The notes: generated from the sequence alone by a model not told the origin. Positions 1 through 7,468 are shown, counted from the first letter of the stretch. The stretch is 21,628 bases of DNA from Cyanobacteria bacterium UBA11370 (GCA_003486645.1 DNGI01000188.1:1224-22851); one strand, 5' to 3'. Numbers and translations are program-made.

Positions 1-21
1 AACAACCAACAACCAACAACC
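1..21. repeat. STRR heptamer tract (AACAACC x3)
   Basis: Three perfect AACAACC heptamers run from the window edge to within a few bases of the ATG at 28. The same heptamer family recurs at 2627-2670 and 10543-10603 and, on the other strand, after position 2464 and at 10375-10402. It therefore belongs to a repeat family dispersed in this genome. It lies in the 5' leader of the permease gene and leaves no room for a Shine-Dalgarno sequence. Confidence 0.85.
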
Positions 22-27
22 CAAAAA

Positions 28-1206
28 ATGACCGTCGTTAAACCTGCATCCCCAATCTCTTTTATTCCTGGTATATCAATCATGGATCGATACCTTACCA
101 GTGAATTAATCCCGCCCTTTCTATTTGGCATGGGGCTATTTTCTTCCCTTGGAGTGACGATTGGGAAAGGATTTTATATTATGCGGGAAGCGGTGGACGA
201 AGGATTGCCGCTATCAATTGCTTTGAAAGTGCTAGCGTTAAGTTTTCCTTTCTTTATAGCCTGGGCATTCCCTGCATCAGTCCTCTTAGCTACTTTATTA
301 ACCTACAGTCGTCTCACCAGCGATAGCGAACTGATTGCCCTACGGAGTTGCGGAGTCAGTATTTATCGCTTAGTTCTACCAACAATTATTTTAAGTTTTA
401 TCGTTACGGGCATTACTTTTACTTTTAATGAATATGTCGTACCCGCCGCTGAGTATCAAGCAACTCTGACCTTAGAACGTGCCCTTAATAAAGAAAAACC
501 GTCCTTTCAAGAGCGCAATATTTTTTATCGAGAATATGGGAAGCCGGAGCAAGAGGGGAAGAAGGAGAAAAAAAACGATGAAACTGTACTCAAGCGTCTT
601 TTTTATGCTCAAGAGTTTGATGGTGAACGCATGAAAGGGTTAACCATTCTGGATTGGTCTCAGAAAGGTCTTAATCAAATTGTGACAGCCGAATCAGCCG
701 TTTGGAATCTCACAAAGAGTACCTGGGATTTCTTTAACGGCACGATTTATTTAGTTGCTCCGGATGCGTCTTACCGTAATATTGTGCGGTTTGAACACCA
801 ACAGTTACAACTCCCCCGCACTCCCTTAGATCTGGCAAATAAAAAGCGAGATTATGATGAAATGAATATTGCTCAAGCCACAGAACGGCTTGAGTTAGAG
901 CGTCAAAGTGGTGATGAGGATGAAATTCGCAAGCTCAGGATTCGCATTCAACAAAAAATAGCAATACCCTTTGCTTGTGTGGTGTGTGGGTTAGTAGGGG
1001 GTTCCTTGGGAAATAGACCCCAGCGCACGAATAAAGCCACGGGTTTTGGTATTAGTGTGTTAGTGATTTTTAGCTATTACCTGTTGGGTGCAATTGGGGA
1101 CGCTTTGGGACTAAGTGGATCTCTCCCACCTTTCATTGCGGCTTGGTTGCCAAATCTGTTAGGTTTAGGAGTAGGTGGATTTTTGTTAGTCAGAGCCGCT
1201 CAATAG
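28..1206 (+). CDS. LptF/LptG-family permease (YjgP/YjgQ), lipopolysaccharide export
   Basis: The 392-residue protein has the LptF/LptG layout: a first membrane helix region around 31-52, helices near 65-90 and 115-135, a soluble beta-rich middle (about 145-300), then three C-terminal helices (about 310-390). The stretch LIALRSCGVSIYRL (about 102-115) is the most characteristic family segment. LptF/LptG normally act with the ATPase LptB to lift lipopolysaccharide from the inner membrane. Cyanobacteria usually carry a single LptF/G-like gene next to lptB; if so here, lptB would lie beyond the window edge (inference). An internal ATG at 82 (MDRYL) is a possible start, but an N-terminal extension of this length before IMDRY is, from memory, common in cyanobacterial homologues, so 28 is kept. 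An insert around 178-190 is highly charged (KKEKKND). The heptamer repeat abuts the start. Confidence 0.88.
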   Translation: MTVVKPASPISFIPGISIMDRYLTSELIPPFLFGMGLFSSLGVTIGKGFYIMREAVDEGLPLSIALKVLALSFPFFIAWAFPASVLLATLLTYSRLTSDSELIALRSCGVSIYRLVLPTIILSFIVTGITFTFNEYVVPAAEYQATLTLERALNKEKPSFQERNIFYREYGKPEQEGKKEKKNDETVLKRLFYAQEFDGERMKGLTILDWSQKGLNQIVTAESAVWNLTKSTWDFFNGTIYLVAPDASYRNIVRFEHQQLQLPRTPLDLANKKRDYDEMNIAQATERLELERQSGDEDEIRKLRIRIQQKIAIPFACVVCGLVGGSLGNRPQRTNKATGFGISVLVIFSYYLLGAIGDALGLSGSLPPFIAAWLPNLLGLGVGGFLLVRAAQ

Positions 1207-1341
1207 GGAATTTAACTGAAGAAGTTCTGTGAACTAGGATGGAAGTGGAGAAGCCCTCGGAAGAATGATTAATATATTTAATACATTAGACGGCGATTTC
1301 GACTTACAATTTTGAGTAAAGTCTCTTTACAGGCTTGCACT

Positions 1342-2463
1342 ATGTCATCTCCTAATCAACTTCCGGCGTACTTCCGCTATTTGAAAGCCCGATTGCAACC
1401 CTTTGGGCGACCTGCCTTTTTGGTCTTCGCGTTCGGGATATTTTTACTACCGCTTTTTGTCTGGGAATATTGGGTCAAGCCGTTTAGAGCTTTAGAAGAG
1501 AACCCATTAAGTCAATTCGATACTCCTGATCCTGAGCCAACTCTAGCTTCTCAAGAACTGGCAGCTCTTAGTGCTGATATTGATAGTTCTGCGGTACTCA
1601 GAGATGAATTTGACCGTACTCAGGCTTTAACCTCTACAACGTTGCTTGACGAAAGCTCAAAAGATTCTAAACCCAAGAACTCACTAGATTCACTGACTCG
1701 AGCAGCGGAGTCCAATCTCCAGCAATCATCAACCCTTTTAGCCCCACAGAACACGTCTGAACAGAAACCAAGCGCGAGTAATCCCTTTGCGAAATCCGTA
1801 CAAGATTTTTTAAATCTCAGTTCGGTGACGGCTGGAAATTTATTCCCTAACCTAAATTCTGACAGTACAGCATCTTCTTCAACAGAACCCACAACAACTC
1901 AACCGACAGGTGGATCGAACTTGAGTAATTTACTCAACATCAACCCAGGTACAGCCTCTACCAGTGCGTTGGAAAATGCGCTGAATCGAATCAATTCAAC
2001 CCCTGCTACCAGCACGAACAACCCAACACAAACTCCCGTCAATAGTTCAAATCAAACCTTGCCGAATTTCACAACTAACGGACAGGGAATTACTTCACCA
2101 ACAACACTACCAAGAACTACTAATTACGGTGTAGGACAAGTCAATTATCCTCCTACTAGCATACCGGGAGGAAGTGGCTATAACGGTGCCGGACAGCGGA
2201 ATTATGCTCCTACCGTACCGGGAGGAAGTGGTTATAACGGCGCAGGACAGCCGACTTATATTCCCGCACCCGCACCCGTACCCGTAGGCAACAATGGCTA
2301 TCAAGTAACACCGATATCACCCGCAATTCCTAGTAACATTGGGCAATACCCAAACCAAACCATTAATCCCAACAATGGAGTTGTTAACCCTGGAGTCAAC
2401 CCCAATCCGATTACTCCAGGATTACAACCTAGTCAGCTTAATCGGTCTAACTTGAATCGTTAG
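1342..2463 (+). CDS. Single-pass membrane protein with Ser/Thr/Asn/Pro-rich repeat tail
   Basis: I do not recognise a named family. The first 24 residues are basic, followed by one clear membrane helix (about 25-45, hydrophobic up to FVWEYW). The remaining ~320 residues look disordered: an acidic/Ser-rich part, then Asn/Thr/Ser-rich low complexity, then a Gly/Asn/Pro/Tyr-rich tail with an 18-residue tandem repeat beginning PGGSGYNGAGQ. This suggests an inner-membrane anchor with an extended periplasmic or surface region (inference). The frame is open from a TTG at 1312, but the ATG at 1342 is preferred because the residues between are not conserved-looking; neither has an obvious ribosome-binding site. 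It follows the permease by about 135 bp on the same strand, so co-transcription and an envelope role are plausible but unproven. The low-complexity composition makes sequence-based function prediction unreliable. Confidence 0.6.
   Translation: MSSPNQLPAYFRYLKARLQPFGRPAFLVFAFGIFLLPLFVWEYWVKPFRALEENPLSQFDTPDPEPTLASQELAALSADIDSSAVLRDEFDRTQALTSTTLLDESSKDSKPKNSLDSLTRAAESNLQQSSTLLAPQNTSEQKPSASNPFAKSVQDFLNLSSVTAGNLFPNLNSDSTASSSTEPTTTQPTGGSNLSNLLNINPGTASTSALENALNRINSTPATSTNNPTQTPVNSSNQTLPNFTTNGQGITSPTTLPRTTNYGVGQVNYPPTSIPGGSGYNGAGQRNYAPTVPGGSGYNGAGQPTYIPAPAPVPVGNNGYQVTPISPAIPSNIGQYPNQTINPNNGVVNPGVNPNPITPGLQPSQLNRSNLNR
2163..2270 (+). repeat. In-frame 54-bp tandem repeat (18 residues, 2 copies)
   Basis: Units start at 2163 and 2217 with the shared beginning ACCGGGAGGAAGTGG and encode PGGSGYNGAGQ followed by a variable NYAPTV / TYIPAP part. 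A more degenerate related stretch (NYGVGQVNYPPT) lies just before. Most differences between copies in the shared part are third-position changes (ggc/ggt, ggt/ggc, gcc/gca), which suggests selection to keep the peptide. Confidence 0.85.
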
Positions 2464-2674
2464 CTGGTTGTTGGTTTTTTGTTGTTGGTTGATTGTTGTT
2501 TGTGGTGCGTTGTTAAGCTGTTCCACATCTAGTTTGCAGTATAGATATTGTTAAAACTCTTGTGGAATAGACCAACAATGCCATCCAAGCTATGCAATTA
2601 AAATGGCGAATAGCTTACTACTAAAAAACAACAAACAACCAACCAACAACCAACAACCAACAACCAACAATTAA
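2464..2674. repeat. Foldback intergenic spacer framed by inverted heptamer arms
   Basis: This spacer separates two convergent genes. The left part, starting right after the stop codon, is rich in TTGTTGG-type heptamers (about 2465-2500). The right part (2627-2670), ending at the icd stop, is rich in CCAACAA heptamers. Inside, two further inverted pairs are nested in order: TAAGCT (2514-2519) with AGCTTA (2612-2617), and TTCCACA (2521-2527) with TGTGGAA (2561-2567). A transcript of either strand could fold into one long hairpin, so it may act as a bidirectional terminator (inference). No coding sequence is seen. Confidence 0.7.
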
Positions 2675-4099
2675 TTACTTGAAGTGTTTAATAATTGCCT
2701 CTGCAAATTGAGAACACTTCAACGGAGGTTCAACAGGTGGAATCATCAACCGGGCTAAATCATAGGTAACTTCCCGATTAGCGATCGCTCCCCCAAGCCC
2801 CTGTTTAATTAAATCAGCAGCTTCCTGCCAACCCATATATTCCAGCATCATTACTCCTGATAAAATAACCGATCCTGGATTAATTCGATCCAACCCAGCG
2901 TGTTTAGGCGCTGTACCATGGGTTGCCTCAAAAATTGCACAATTGTCCCCAATATTTGCCCCTGGACCCATTCCTAAACCACCCACCATAGCAGCAGCAG
3001 CATCCGATAGGTAGTCTCCATTCAGATTCATCGTCGCCAGAATTGAGTACTCATCTGGACGAGTCTGAATTTGTTGGAAGATACTATCTGCAATTCGATC
3101 ATTAACCATGACTTTCTCTTTCCACTGACCATTGCCATGACTGTCCCAAATCGCATCAAGAACCTGTTGAACTTCCTGGGTAACTTCAGCTTTTTTTTCT
3201 TCGGTTAGGGCATCATAACCCGGTTCAATTTTACGCGCATTCTCTTCTAAAGTAATATCGGGATGGCGTTCTTTATTACTCAAAATCCACGATTCCCGTT
3301 CGGTAACACATTGGGAGCGAAATTCTGTAATCGCTAACTCATAACCCCAGTCCCGGAAGGCTCCTTCAGTGTATTTCATAATATTACCTTTATGCACCAA
3401 AGTAACCTGCTGCTTCGCTTTCGGTAGCCGTAAAGCATGAGCGATCGCACGCCGCACCAAACGTTGGGAACCTGTTTTACTAATCGGTTTAATCCCAATT
3501 CCCGAATCAAGGCGAATCTGTTTTTTACCATGTTCTGGAGTTGCGGGTATCAGATCAGTATTGAGAAAAGCAATCAATTTATCGGCAATTTCACTACCCT
3601 GCCGCCATTCAATACCGAGGTAAATATCTTCCGTGTTCTCCCGATAAATAATCACATCCAATTTCTCAGGATTTTTATGAGGAGAAGGCGTACCCGGATA
3701 GTACTTGCAGGGGCGTACACAAGCATAGAGGTCATTAATTTGTCGCAAGGCGACATTAAGGGAACGAATTCCTCCCCCGATGGGTGTAGTTAATGGCCCT
3801 TTAATCGCAATACCGTATTGTTTAATGGCGTTGAGGGTATCTTCGGGTAAGTATTGGTAAGTGCCATATTTATCACAGGCTTCGTCACCCGCATAAATTT
3901 TAAACCAACTAATTTGTCGCTGATTGCCATAGGCAGCATGAACCGCTGCATCAATCACCTTTTGGGTAGCGGGCCAAATATCCACACCCGTACCATCTCC
4001 GCGAATGAAGGGAATAATGGGGTTATCCGGAACAATGGGTTTACCGTCTTGGAACGTAATCCGAGAACCCGTATCTGGAGGCGTAATTTTTTCGTACAT
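2675..4099 (-). CDS. icd: NADP-dependent isocitrate dehydrogenase
   Basis: The 474-residue protein is full length for cyanobacterial Icd. It oxidatively decarboxylates isocitrate to 2-oxoglutarate in the cytosol. Visible family landmarks include PFIRGDGTG near the N-terminus (about 29-37), the substrate Ser in [13 protein letters not shown] (about 108-120), the [10 protein letters not shown] segment (about 151-160), the signature [13 protein letters not shown] followed by [11 protein letters not shown], and the cofactor loop [11 protein letters not shown]. The Lys of that loop and the later Tyr and Arg of VTYDLARL match the NADP-binding positions of E. coli Icd, supporting NADP use. In cyanobacteria 2-oxoglutarate is the carbon skeleton for ammonium assimilation and the signal sensed by NtcA and PII, so this gene sits at the carbon/nitrogen junction. 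An NtcA-like promoter arrangement lies upstream (4190-4238) and a tnpB element lies directly beyond it. Confidence 0.97.
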   Translation of the reverse strand: MYEKITPPDTGSRITFQDGKPIVPDNPIIPFIRGDGTGVDIWPATQKVIDAAVHAAYGNQRQISWFKIYAGDEACDKYGTYQYLPEDTLNAIKQYGIAIKGPLTTPIGGGIRSLNVALRQINDLYACVRPCKYYPGTPSPHKNPEKLDVIIYRENTEDIYLGIEWRQGSEIADKLIAFLNTDLIPATPEHGKKQIRLDSGIGIKPISKTGSQRLVRRAIAHALRLPKAKQQVTLVHKGNIMKYTEGAFRDWGYELAITEFRSQCVTERESWILSNKERHPDITLEENARKIEPGYDALTEEKKAEVTQEVQQVLDAIWDSHGNGQWKEKVMVNDRIADSIFQQIQTRPDEYSILATMNLNGDYLSDAAAAMVGGLGMGPGANIGDNCAIFEATHGTAPKHAGLDRINPGSVILSGVMMLEYMGWQEAADLIKQGLGGAIANREVTYDLARLMIPPVEPPLKCSQFAEAIIKHFK

Positions 4100-4189
4100 A
4101 GATTCAGTTTAATGGAGTCGAGTTGAGCATGAGCGTTGTCTACGCTTGTGAAAAGTTACCAGATCCGTTACATAAGACTTACCCAAAAT

Positions 4190-4238
4190 TACCCAACGCT
4201 AGACTTTTCTATACTAGATAACTGGTACTAGGAGGTAC
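4190..4238 (-). promoter_or_regulatory. Candidate NtcA-activated promoter of icd
   Basis: On the minus strand a GTA-N8-TAC box (4238-4225) is followed, 23 bases later, by TAGCGT, which fits TA-N3-T. The known NtcA-activated (class II) layout is GTA-N8-TAC, then about 22-23 bases, then TA-N3-T. Transcription would start near 4185, giving a leader of roughly 85 nt before the icd ATG. icd of Synechocystis is an established NtcA target, which supports the reading. Caveat: the box also lies in a small inverted repeat (GTAC CTCCTA GTAC) just past the 3' end of tnpB, so it might belong to the transposon end. Confidence 0.55.
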
Positions 4239-4345
4239 TTGGCGCTCACTTCCTGCTTCATCCAGAACTGTCGGCAGCACTCTGTCCACAGGCTCTCCAC
4301 CGTCTAACTGACGGCTTTCTCCAAATTAATGGAAGCGTTTAAGTC
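4210..4345 (-). ncRNA. Putative omega RNA / right end of the tnpB element
   Basis: TnpB nucleases of IS200/IS605-like elements use a guide RNA (omega RNA) copied from the 3' end of tnpB and the adjacent right end. On the minus strand the tnpB stop is embedded in a perfect hairpin (CCGTC, loop AGTTA, GACGG; 4316-4302). Next comes a structured tail with CTGTGGACAG-like and CTGCCGACAG-like elements, then GGATGAAGCAGGAAG, a stretch I associate from memory with TnpB right ends in cyanobacteria. The exact 3' boundary, and hence the guide, cannot be fixed by eye; limits given are approximate. Confidence 0.5.
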
Positions 4346-5392
4346 GCGGTCAATTTCTAAACCGCAGTGGTCGCAATAGAACACTCTTTCACTCAGGGAG
4401 AGTGTTTCTTTTTTGGTTCCACAGTTCGAGCAAGTCTTACTGCTAGCAAACCATCGGTCAACTACAACCAATTCAGAGCCATAAAGCTTGCATTTGTACT
4501 CAAGCTGTCTACGGAACTCGTAAAATCCCCTATCGGCAATAGCTTTGGCTAGCTTGTGATTAGCCAACATTCCGCTTACGTTTAAATCCTCAATCCCAAT
4601 CCTGCCGTGGTTTTTGGCTAGATAAGATGTCAGTTTGTGCAACGTGTCTTTGCGGATGTTGGCAACTTTCCGATGCAGCCTAGCTATCTGAATCTGAGTT
4701 TTTTTCCAATTATTAGAGCTTTTGACCTTGTTCCGATTAAGCCACTGTAATCTTGAAAGCTTTTTCTCATATTTACGATAGCTTTTAGCGCCTGTCATCA
4801 CCTCACCCGTAGATAACGTGACTAAGGCCTTGATCCCAAGGTCAACACCAACAACAGACATAGATTTAGCCTGATTAATTGGCTCAACTTCAATCTTCCA
4901 ACTAACAAACCATCTATCGGCTGTACGACTGATTGTCAAAGACTTTGGTTTTTGGTCAACAGGTAAACGCTCATAGGTTTTGAGCCAACCAATCACAGGA
5001 ACCTTAACTCGAAAGTGGTCAACAGTCAATGAACCATCAACAGTAAAGCTATCACCGCGTCCTTTTTTCTTAAACCTTGGTGGTTGCTTGATTTTCTGAA
5101 ACGCTTGCTTCCAAGCTTCTGATAACTGCCTCAAAGCGTATTGAGGAGCGCACTTGCTGACCTCGTAATACCAAGGACATTCGGGTTTAACCATCGCTAC
5201 CAACCATTTGTGAAGATCGATCGCTGAGGGAAACTTGATTCTATCCTCTGGATTAGTTTTGTTATGGTCAAGGATGTTTTTGGTTAGAGCTAAACCCCAA
5301 TTCCAGGCATGACGAGCTACTCCACAATGTTTAGCAAGCTGGGTTTGCTGTTTGTTGTTTACCTTAAGTTCCGTTTTGAAACCTAGTAACAT
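4304..5392 (-). CDS. tnpB: TnpB RNA-guided nuclease (IS200/IS605-type OrfB)
   Basis: The 362-residue protein is complete. It has an N-terminal helix-turn-helix-like region (about 1-100), a RuvC-like domain and a C-terminal zinc ribbon. The RuvC acidic residues appear intact: D184 in VGVDLGIKAL, E268 in IGIEDLNVSGM and the Asp of DRDLNAS (348-350). Zinc ligands C321, C324, C340 and C343 are present. No tnpA transposase gene is nearby, so this is a solitary tnpB (IS1341-like) unit that would need a TnpA elsewhere to move. A GAGG motif about 7 bases before the ATG (minus strand) looks like a ribosome-binding site. Upstream, 58 bp away, a small divergent gene starts, with a TGTA-N8-TACA palindrome between them. 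The element lies 204 bp upstream of icd, very close to the icd promoter. By family knowledge the protein would cut DNA guided by its own omega RNA, favouring retention of the element. Confidence 0.92.
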   Translation of the reverse strand: MLLGFKTELKVNNKQQTQLAKHCGVARHAWNWGLALTKNILDHNKTNPEDRIKFPSAIDLHKWLVAMVKPECPWYYEVSKCAPQYALRQLSEAWKQAFQKIKQPPRFKKKGRGDSFTVDGSLTVDHFRVKVPVIGWLKTYERLPVDQKPKSLTISRTADRWFVSWKIEVEPINQAKSMSVVGVDLGIKALVTLSTGEVMTGAKSYRKYEKKLSRLQWLNRNKVKSSNNWKKTQIQIARLHRKVANIRKDTLHKLTSYLAKNHGRIGIEDLNVSGMLANHKLAKAIADRGFYEFRRQLEYKCKLYGSELVVVDRWFASSKTCSNCGTKKETLSLSERVFYCDHCGLEIDRDLNASINLEKAVS

Positions 5393-5418
5393 TCCGCGAC
5401 CTCATGTTAGGCTCTATA

Positions 5419-5434
5419 TGTAAGTTAACCTACA
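5419..5434. promoter_or_regulatory. 16-bp palindrome between tnpB and the small divergent gene (operator or NtcA-like box)
   Basis: TGTAAGTTAACCTACA is a palindrome except for one mismatched pair and has the form TGTA-N8-TACA, the extended NtcA consensus. It lies 17 bp before the + strand ATG at 5451 and 27 bp before the tnpB ATG. The spacing does not fit an NtcA-activated promoter in either direction, because the -10 would fall inside or beside the start codon. Repression of one or both genes is therefore the simpler reading, by NtcA or by a local regulator. Confidence 0.45.
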
Positions 5435-5450
5435 AGTACAAAAACTGTCA

Positions 5451-5636
5451 ATGCCTTTTAAAATTGGGAACAAACTAGGAGCCAAAAAACGACTGAAACG
5501 ACCTTTAGACAAAGAGGTGATCGCGTTCAAAGGCTATGAGGGACAAAAGGAAAAACTAAAAGCCGTTCCCGACTGGCAAGAACGGCTTAGAGAATTTGTT
5601 GATCAACTTCTATCAGACTTCCCCAAGAATGGGTAG
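5451..5636 (+). CDS. Small basic protein, possible ribbon-helix-helix-like regulator
   Basis: The 61-residue protein begins MPFKIGNKLGAKKR, a strongly basic start. A short beta-like segment follows (EVIAFKGY, about 22-29), then two likely helices (EGQKEKLKAVPD and WQERLREFVDQLL). Basic arm, one strand and two helices resembles a ribbon-helix-helix DNA-binding fold, but I cannot confirm this. I recall similar small proteins as common, uncharacterised cyanobacterial genes, often near TnpB; treat this as memory, not evidence. It is divergent from tnpB with a shared palindromic spacer of 58 bp, the classic arrangement for a local repressor. No clear Shine-Dalgarno is seen before the ATG. The gene could lie inside the mobile element or be host DNA next to it. 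Confidence 0.6.
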   Translation: MPFKIGNKLGAKKRLKRPLDKEVIAFKGYEGQKEKLKAVPDWQERLREFVDQLLSDFPKNG

Positions 5637-6070
5637 CGATGGGTAATTTTGTCTAACAATTAAGTTACAGTTCCAAACCCCAAGAAATAGAACAGCTACG
5701 TTAAGCTTTTTTGCAGACTAGTTTTCTATTCCCCACTCCCCACTCCCCACTCTGTTAGGCAATGCCTGAAATCACCCATTATGCTGGAGTAGAGCATGGC
5801 AGTCAGGTGTTCTACTTAGCCTAACCCCCCCGTGAACCCCTAGCCGAATCGCACTAAGATAAGGATGAAAAGTACTTCTCCTTGAGGGGAGTGATTCATG
5901 GTTCATCGTTCAGGCAATGAATAATGAGCCACGAACGGTCTTTCTTCACTCAGCGCATTCACCCTGAGTTCTGGGCTGAATGAAGCACTAGGATTCACCA
6001 AGCAAGGGTAACATTTAATCTTCTAACCTTCTAAACCTTCAACCCTTTGATCAATGACTGACGACCAACG
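5637..6070. other. 434-bp intergenic region with heptamers and a hairpin
   Basis: No gene is seen. Contents: CCCCACT x3 (5731-5751), the inverse of the tract after gun4; a hairpin with a 9-bp stem (AGTAGAGCA 5788-5796 with TGTTCTACT 5808-5816, one G-U pair); a small CTCC/GGGGAG hairpin near 5878-5891; and an imperfect CCTTCTAA-type repeat at about 6015-6040. The promoter of the following response regulator should lie here, but I cannot choose one. Confidence 0.55.
5731..5751. repeat. STRR heptamer tract (CCCCACT x3)
   Basis: Three perfect CCCCACT heptamers, the reverse complement of the AGTGGGG tract at 8197-8224. Confidence 0.9.
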
Positions 6071-6790
6071 ATGAAAAAAATTTTAGTGGTTGATGATGAT
6101 AGAACTCTACGAATCGCCTTGACACGCGCCCTAGAAATAATGGGATATCAAGTTGAACAGGTGAGTTCTGGGGTTGAAGCCTTAGAAGCGTGTAACAAAA
6201 ATCCCCCCGACTTGGTGGTGTCTGATGTGATGATGCCAGAAATGGACGGGATAGAATTTTGCCGACGCTTGCGGGCTACTCCATCAGGTCAACTGATGCC
6301 CTTTATCTTTTTATCAGGTAAAGGAGAACTTGAAGACCGGATTCAGGGTCACTCCATCGGTGCAGATGATTATTTAACGAAACCTGTCGATCCGAGAGAA
6401 TTAGTTGCCAAAATTGAGGCTCAACTAGAGCGAACCAGGCGTATCCATTCCCTGATTGTTCAGTTGATGCAACTCAATGCTACTGCAACAGGGACTGATC
6501 CATTTCCGCCATCTACCCCATCGTTAGCCCCCGATCCTCCTCAGTTATCAGAGGATGATGCGGAAGCGGAGACACCTATCCCCCTGCCATTAACACCCGC
6601 AGAAGAACGAGTGTTTTGGGAAGTGATTCAAGGATTAACCAATAAACAAATCAGTAATCGCTTGTTTATCAGTCCGCGTACTGTTCAAACTCATCTGAGT
6701 AGTATTCTTAATAAACTGAAACTTGGAAATCGCGCTCAACTTATTCGCTTTGCCTATGAGAAAGGATACCAACCCCCTAATGAGGGATAA
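6071..6790 (+). CDS. NarL/FixJ-type response regulator (REC + LuxR HTH), Ycf29-like layout
   Basis: The 239-residue protein has an N-terminal receiver domain (about 3-118) with the acidic pocket D8-D10, phospho-acceptor D52 (in SDVMMPEMDG), S82 and K104. A Pro-rich acidic linker (about 140-172) follows, then a LuxR-type helix-turn-helix (about 174-233; LTPAEER ... GLTNKQISNRLFISPRTVQTHLSSILNKL). All key receiver residues are present, so it should be an active phosphorylation-controlled transcription factor. The receiver (PFIFLSGKGELEDRI.G.SIGADDYLTKP) resembles the cyanobacterial/plastid Ycf29 group, but assignment to that orthologue is uncertain. No kinase gene is adjacent, so the partner is unknown. 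An Ala/Gly-poor, G-rich heptamer tract begins a few bases after its stop codon. Confidence 0.9.
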   Translation: MKKILVVDDDRTLRIALTRALEIMGYQVEQVSSGVEALEACNKNPPDLVVSDVMMPEMDGIEFCRRLRATPSGQLMPFIFLSGKGELEDRIQGHSIGADDYLTKPVDPRELVAKIEAQLERTRRIHSLIVQLMQLNATATGTDPFPPSTPSLAPDPPQLSEDDAEAETPIPLPLTPAEERVFWEVIQGLTNKQISNRLFISPRTVQTHLSSILNKLKLGNRAQLIRFAYEKGYQPPNEG

Positions 6791-6795
6791 GAGGG

Positions 6796-6822
6796 AAAAG
6801 GGAAAAGGGGAAAGGGGAAAGG
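6796..6822. repeat. STRR heptamer tract (AAAAGGG/GAAAGGG)
   Basis: Units AAAAGGG, AAAAGGG, GAAAGGG and GAAAGG run in 7-bp register, starting 5 bases after the response-regulator stop codon. Confidence 0.8.
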
Positions 6823-6835
6823 TTAAAACAGTTTT

Positions 6836-6863
6836 ATGTTTAATGTTTAAAGTTTGAAGTTTC
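6836..6863. repeat. Degenerate heptamer tract (ATGTTTA/AAGTTTG)
   Basis: ATGTTTA, ATGTTTA, AAGTTTG and AAGTTTC follow one another in 7-bp register, a different heptamer family from the one 14 bp upstream. Confidence 0.7.
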
Positions 6864-6891
6864 TGCCCTATAATTTTTTAGCTCTTAAGTA

Positions 6892-7392
6892 ATGATTACA
6901 GGCATTTATAGTTTGAGTGAATTGCAACAAGCGATCGCCAATACCCCCAACAACTGGCGACCCTTAGTCTTTACAAATGGCTGTTTTGACCTGCTGCACG
7001 CGGGTCATGTGAGATACTTACAGGTAGCTAAGTCCTTTGGGCGATCGCTCGTCGTTGGGTTAAATAGTGATAAATCTGTAAAAGCCATCAAACCTCAAAA
7101 ACCTGGATTGCCAGCCCGACCCCTCATTCCAGAAGCCCAGCGAGCAGAAGTTCTAGCGGCTCTCAAAGCTGTAGATGGTGTGGTCATTTTTTCGGAAACT
7201 ACGGCTTGTGGTTTAATCCAAGCCCTACAGCCAGAAATTTATGTTAAAGGCGGTGACTACAGCCCGTCAACCCTACCTGAAGCCCCAATTGTGCAAGCCT
7301 ACGGCGGACGGATAGAGTTAGTAACGGTGGAAGTTCACACCTCAACTACCGGAATTGTTGAGCGTATTCTGTACGGATCGGGTCAAGTTTGA
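6892..7392 (+). CDS. rfaE2: D-glycero-beta-D-manno-heptose 1-phosphate adenylyltransferase-like (RfaE2 domain)
   Basis: The 166-residue protein is a single nucleotidyltransferase domain equal to the C-terminal half of bifunctional HldE (RfaE). The segment TNGCFDLLHAGHVRYL carries the HxGH signature (H36, H39). Further family elements are GLNSDKSVKAIK (about 56-67), VKGGDY (about 118-123) and the STTG segment (about 151-154). The expected reaction is heptose 1-phosphate plus ATP giving ADP-heptose, used for lipopolysaccharide or other glycans. The kinase half is absent from this window. Related cytidylyltransferases share the HxGH motif, so the true sugar substrate is not proven, but the sequence pattern favours RfaE2. 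It lies 101 bp after the response regulator and 76 bp before gun4 on the same strand; no functional link is evident. A HIP1 site is inside the gene. Confidence 0.87.
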   Translation: MITGIYSLSELQQAIANTPNNWRPLVFTNGCFDLLHAGHVRYLQVAKSFGRSLVVGLNSDKSVKAIKPQKPGLPARPLIPEAQRAEVLAALKAVDGVVIFSETTACGLIQALQPEIYVKGGDYSPSTLPEAPIVQAYGGRIELVTVEVHTSTTGIVERILYGSGQV

Positions 7393-7468
7393 TACTTTGA
7401 TCCGTTCACTTCAGCCCCTTTAGCTCGACAATAGAATCAATTGCCGCAACTTCAACTTTTGTCGCTTC

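Noticed and set aside
2163..2270. Direct repeats as a CRISPR array
   Set aside because: Only two units, in frame, without spacers, inside a coding sequence; the heptamer tracts likewise have no spacers.
1620..2304. Minus-strand open frames opposite the low-complexity membrane protein
   Set aside because: They are antisense shadows of a biased, repetitive coding sequence; products are Ser-rich nonsense without a start context.
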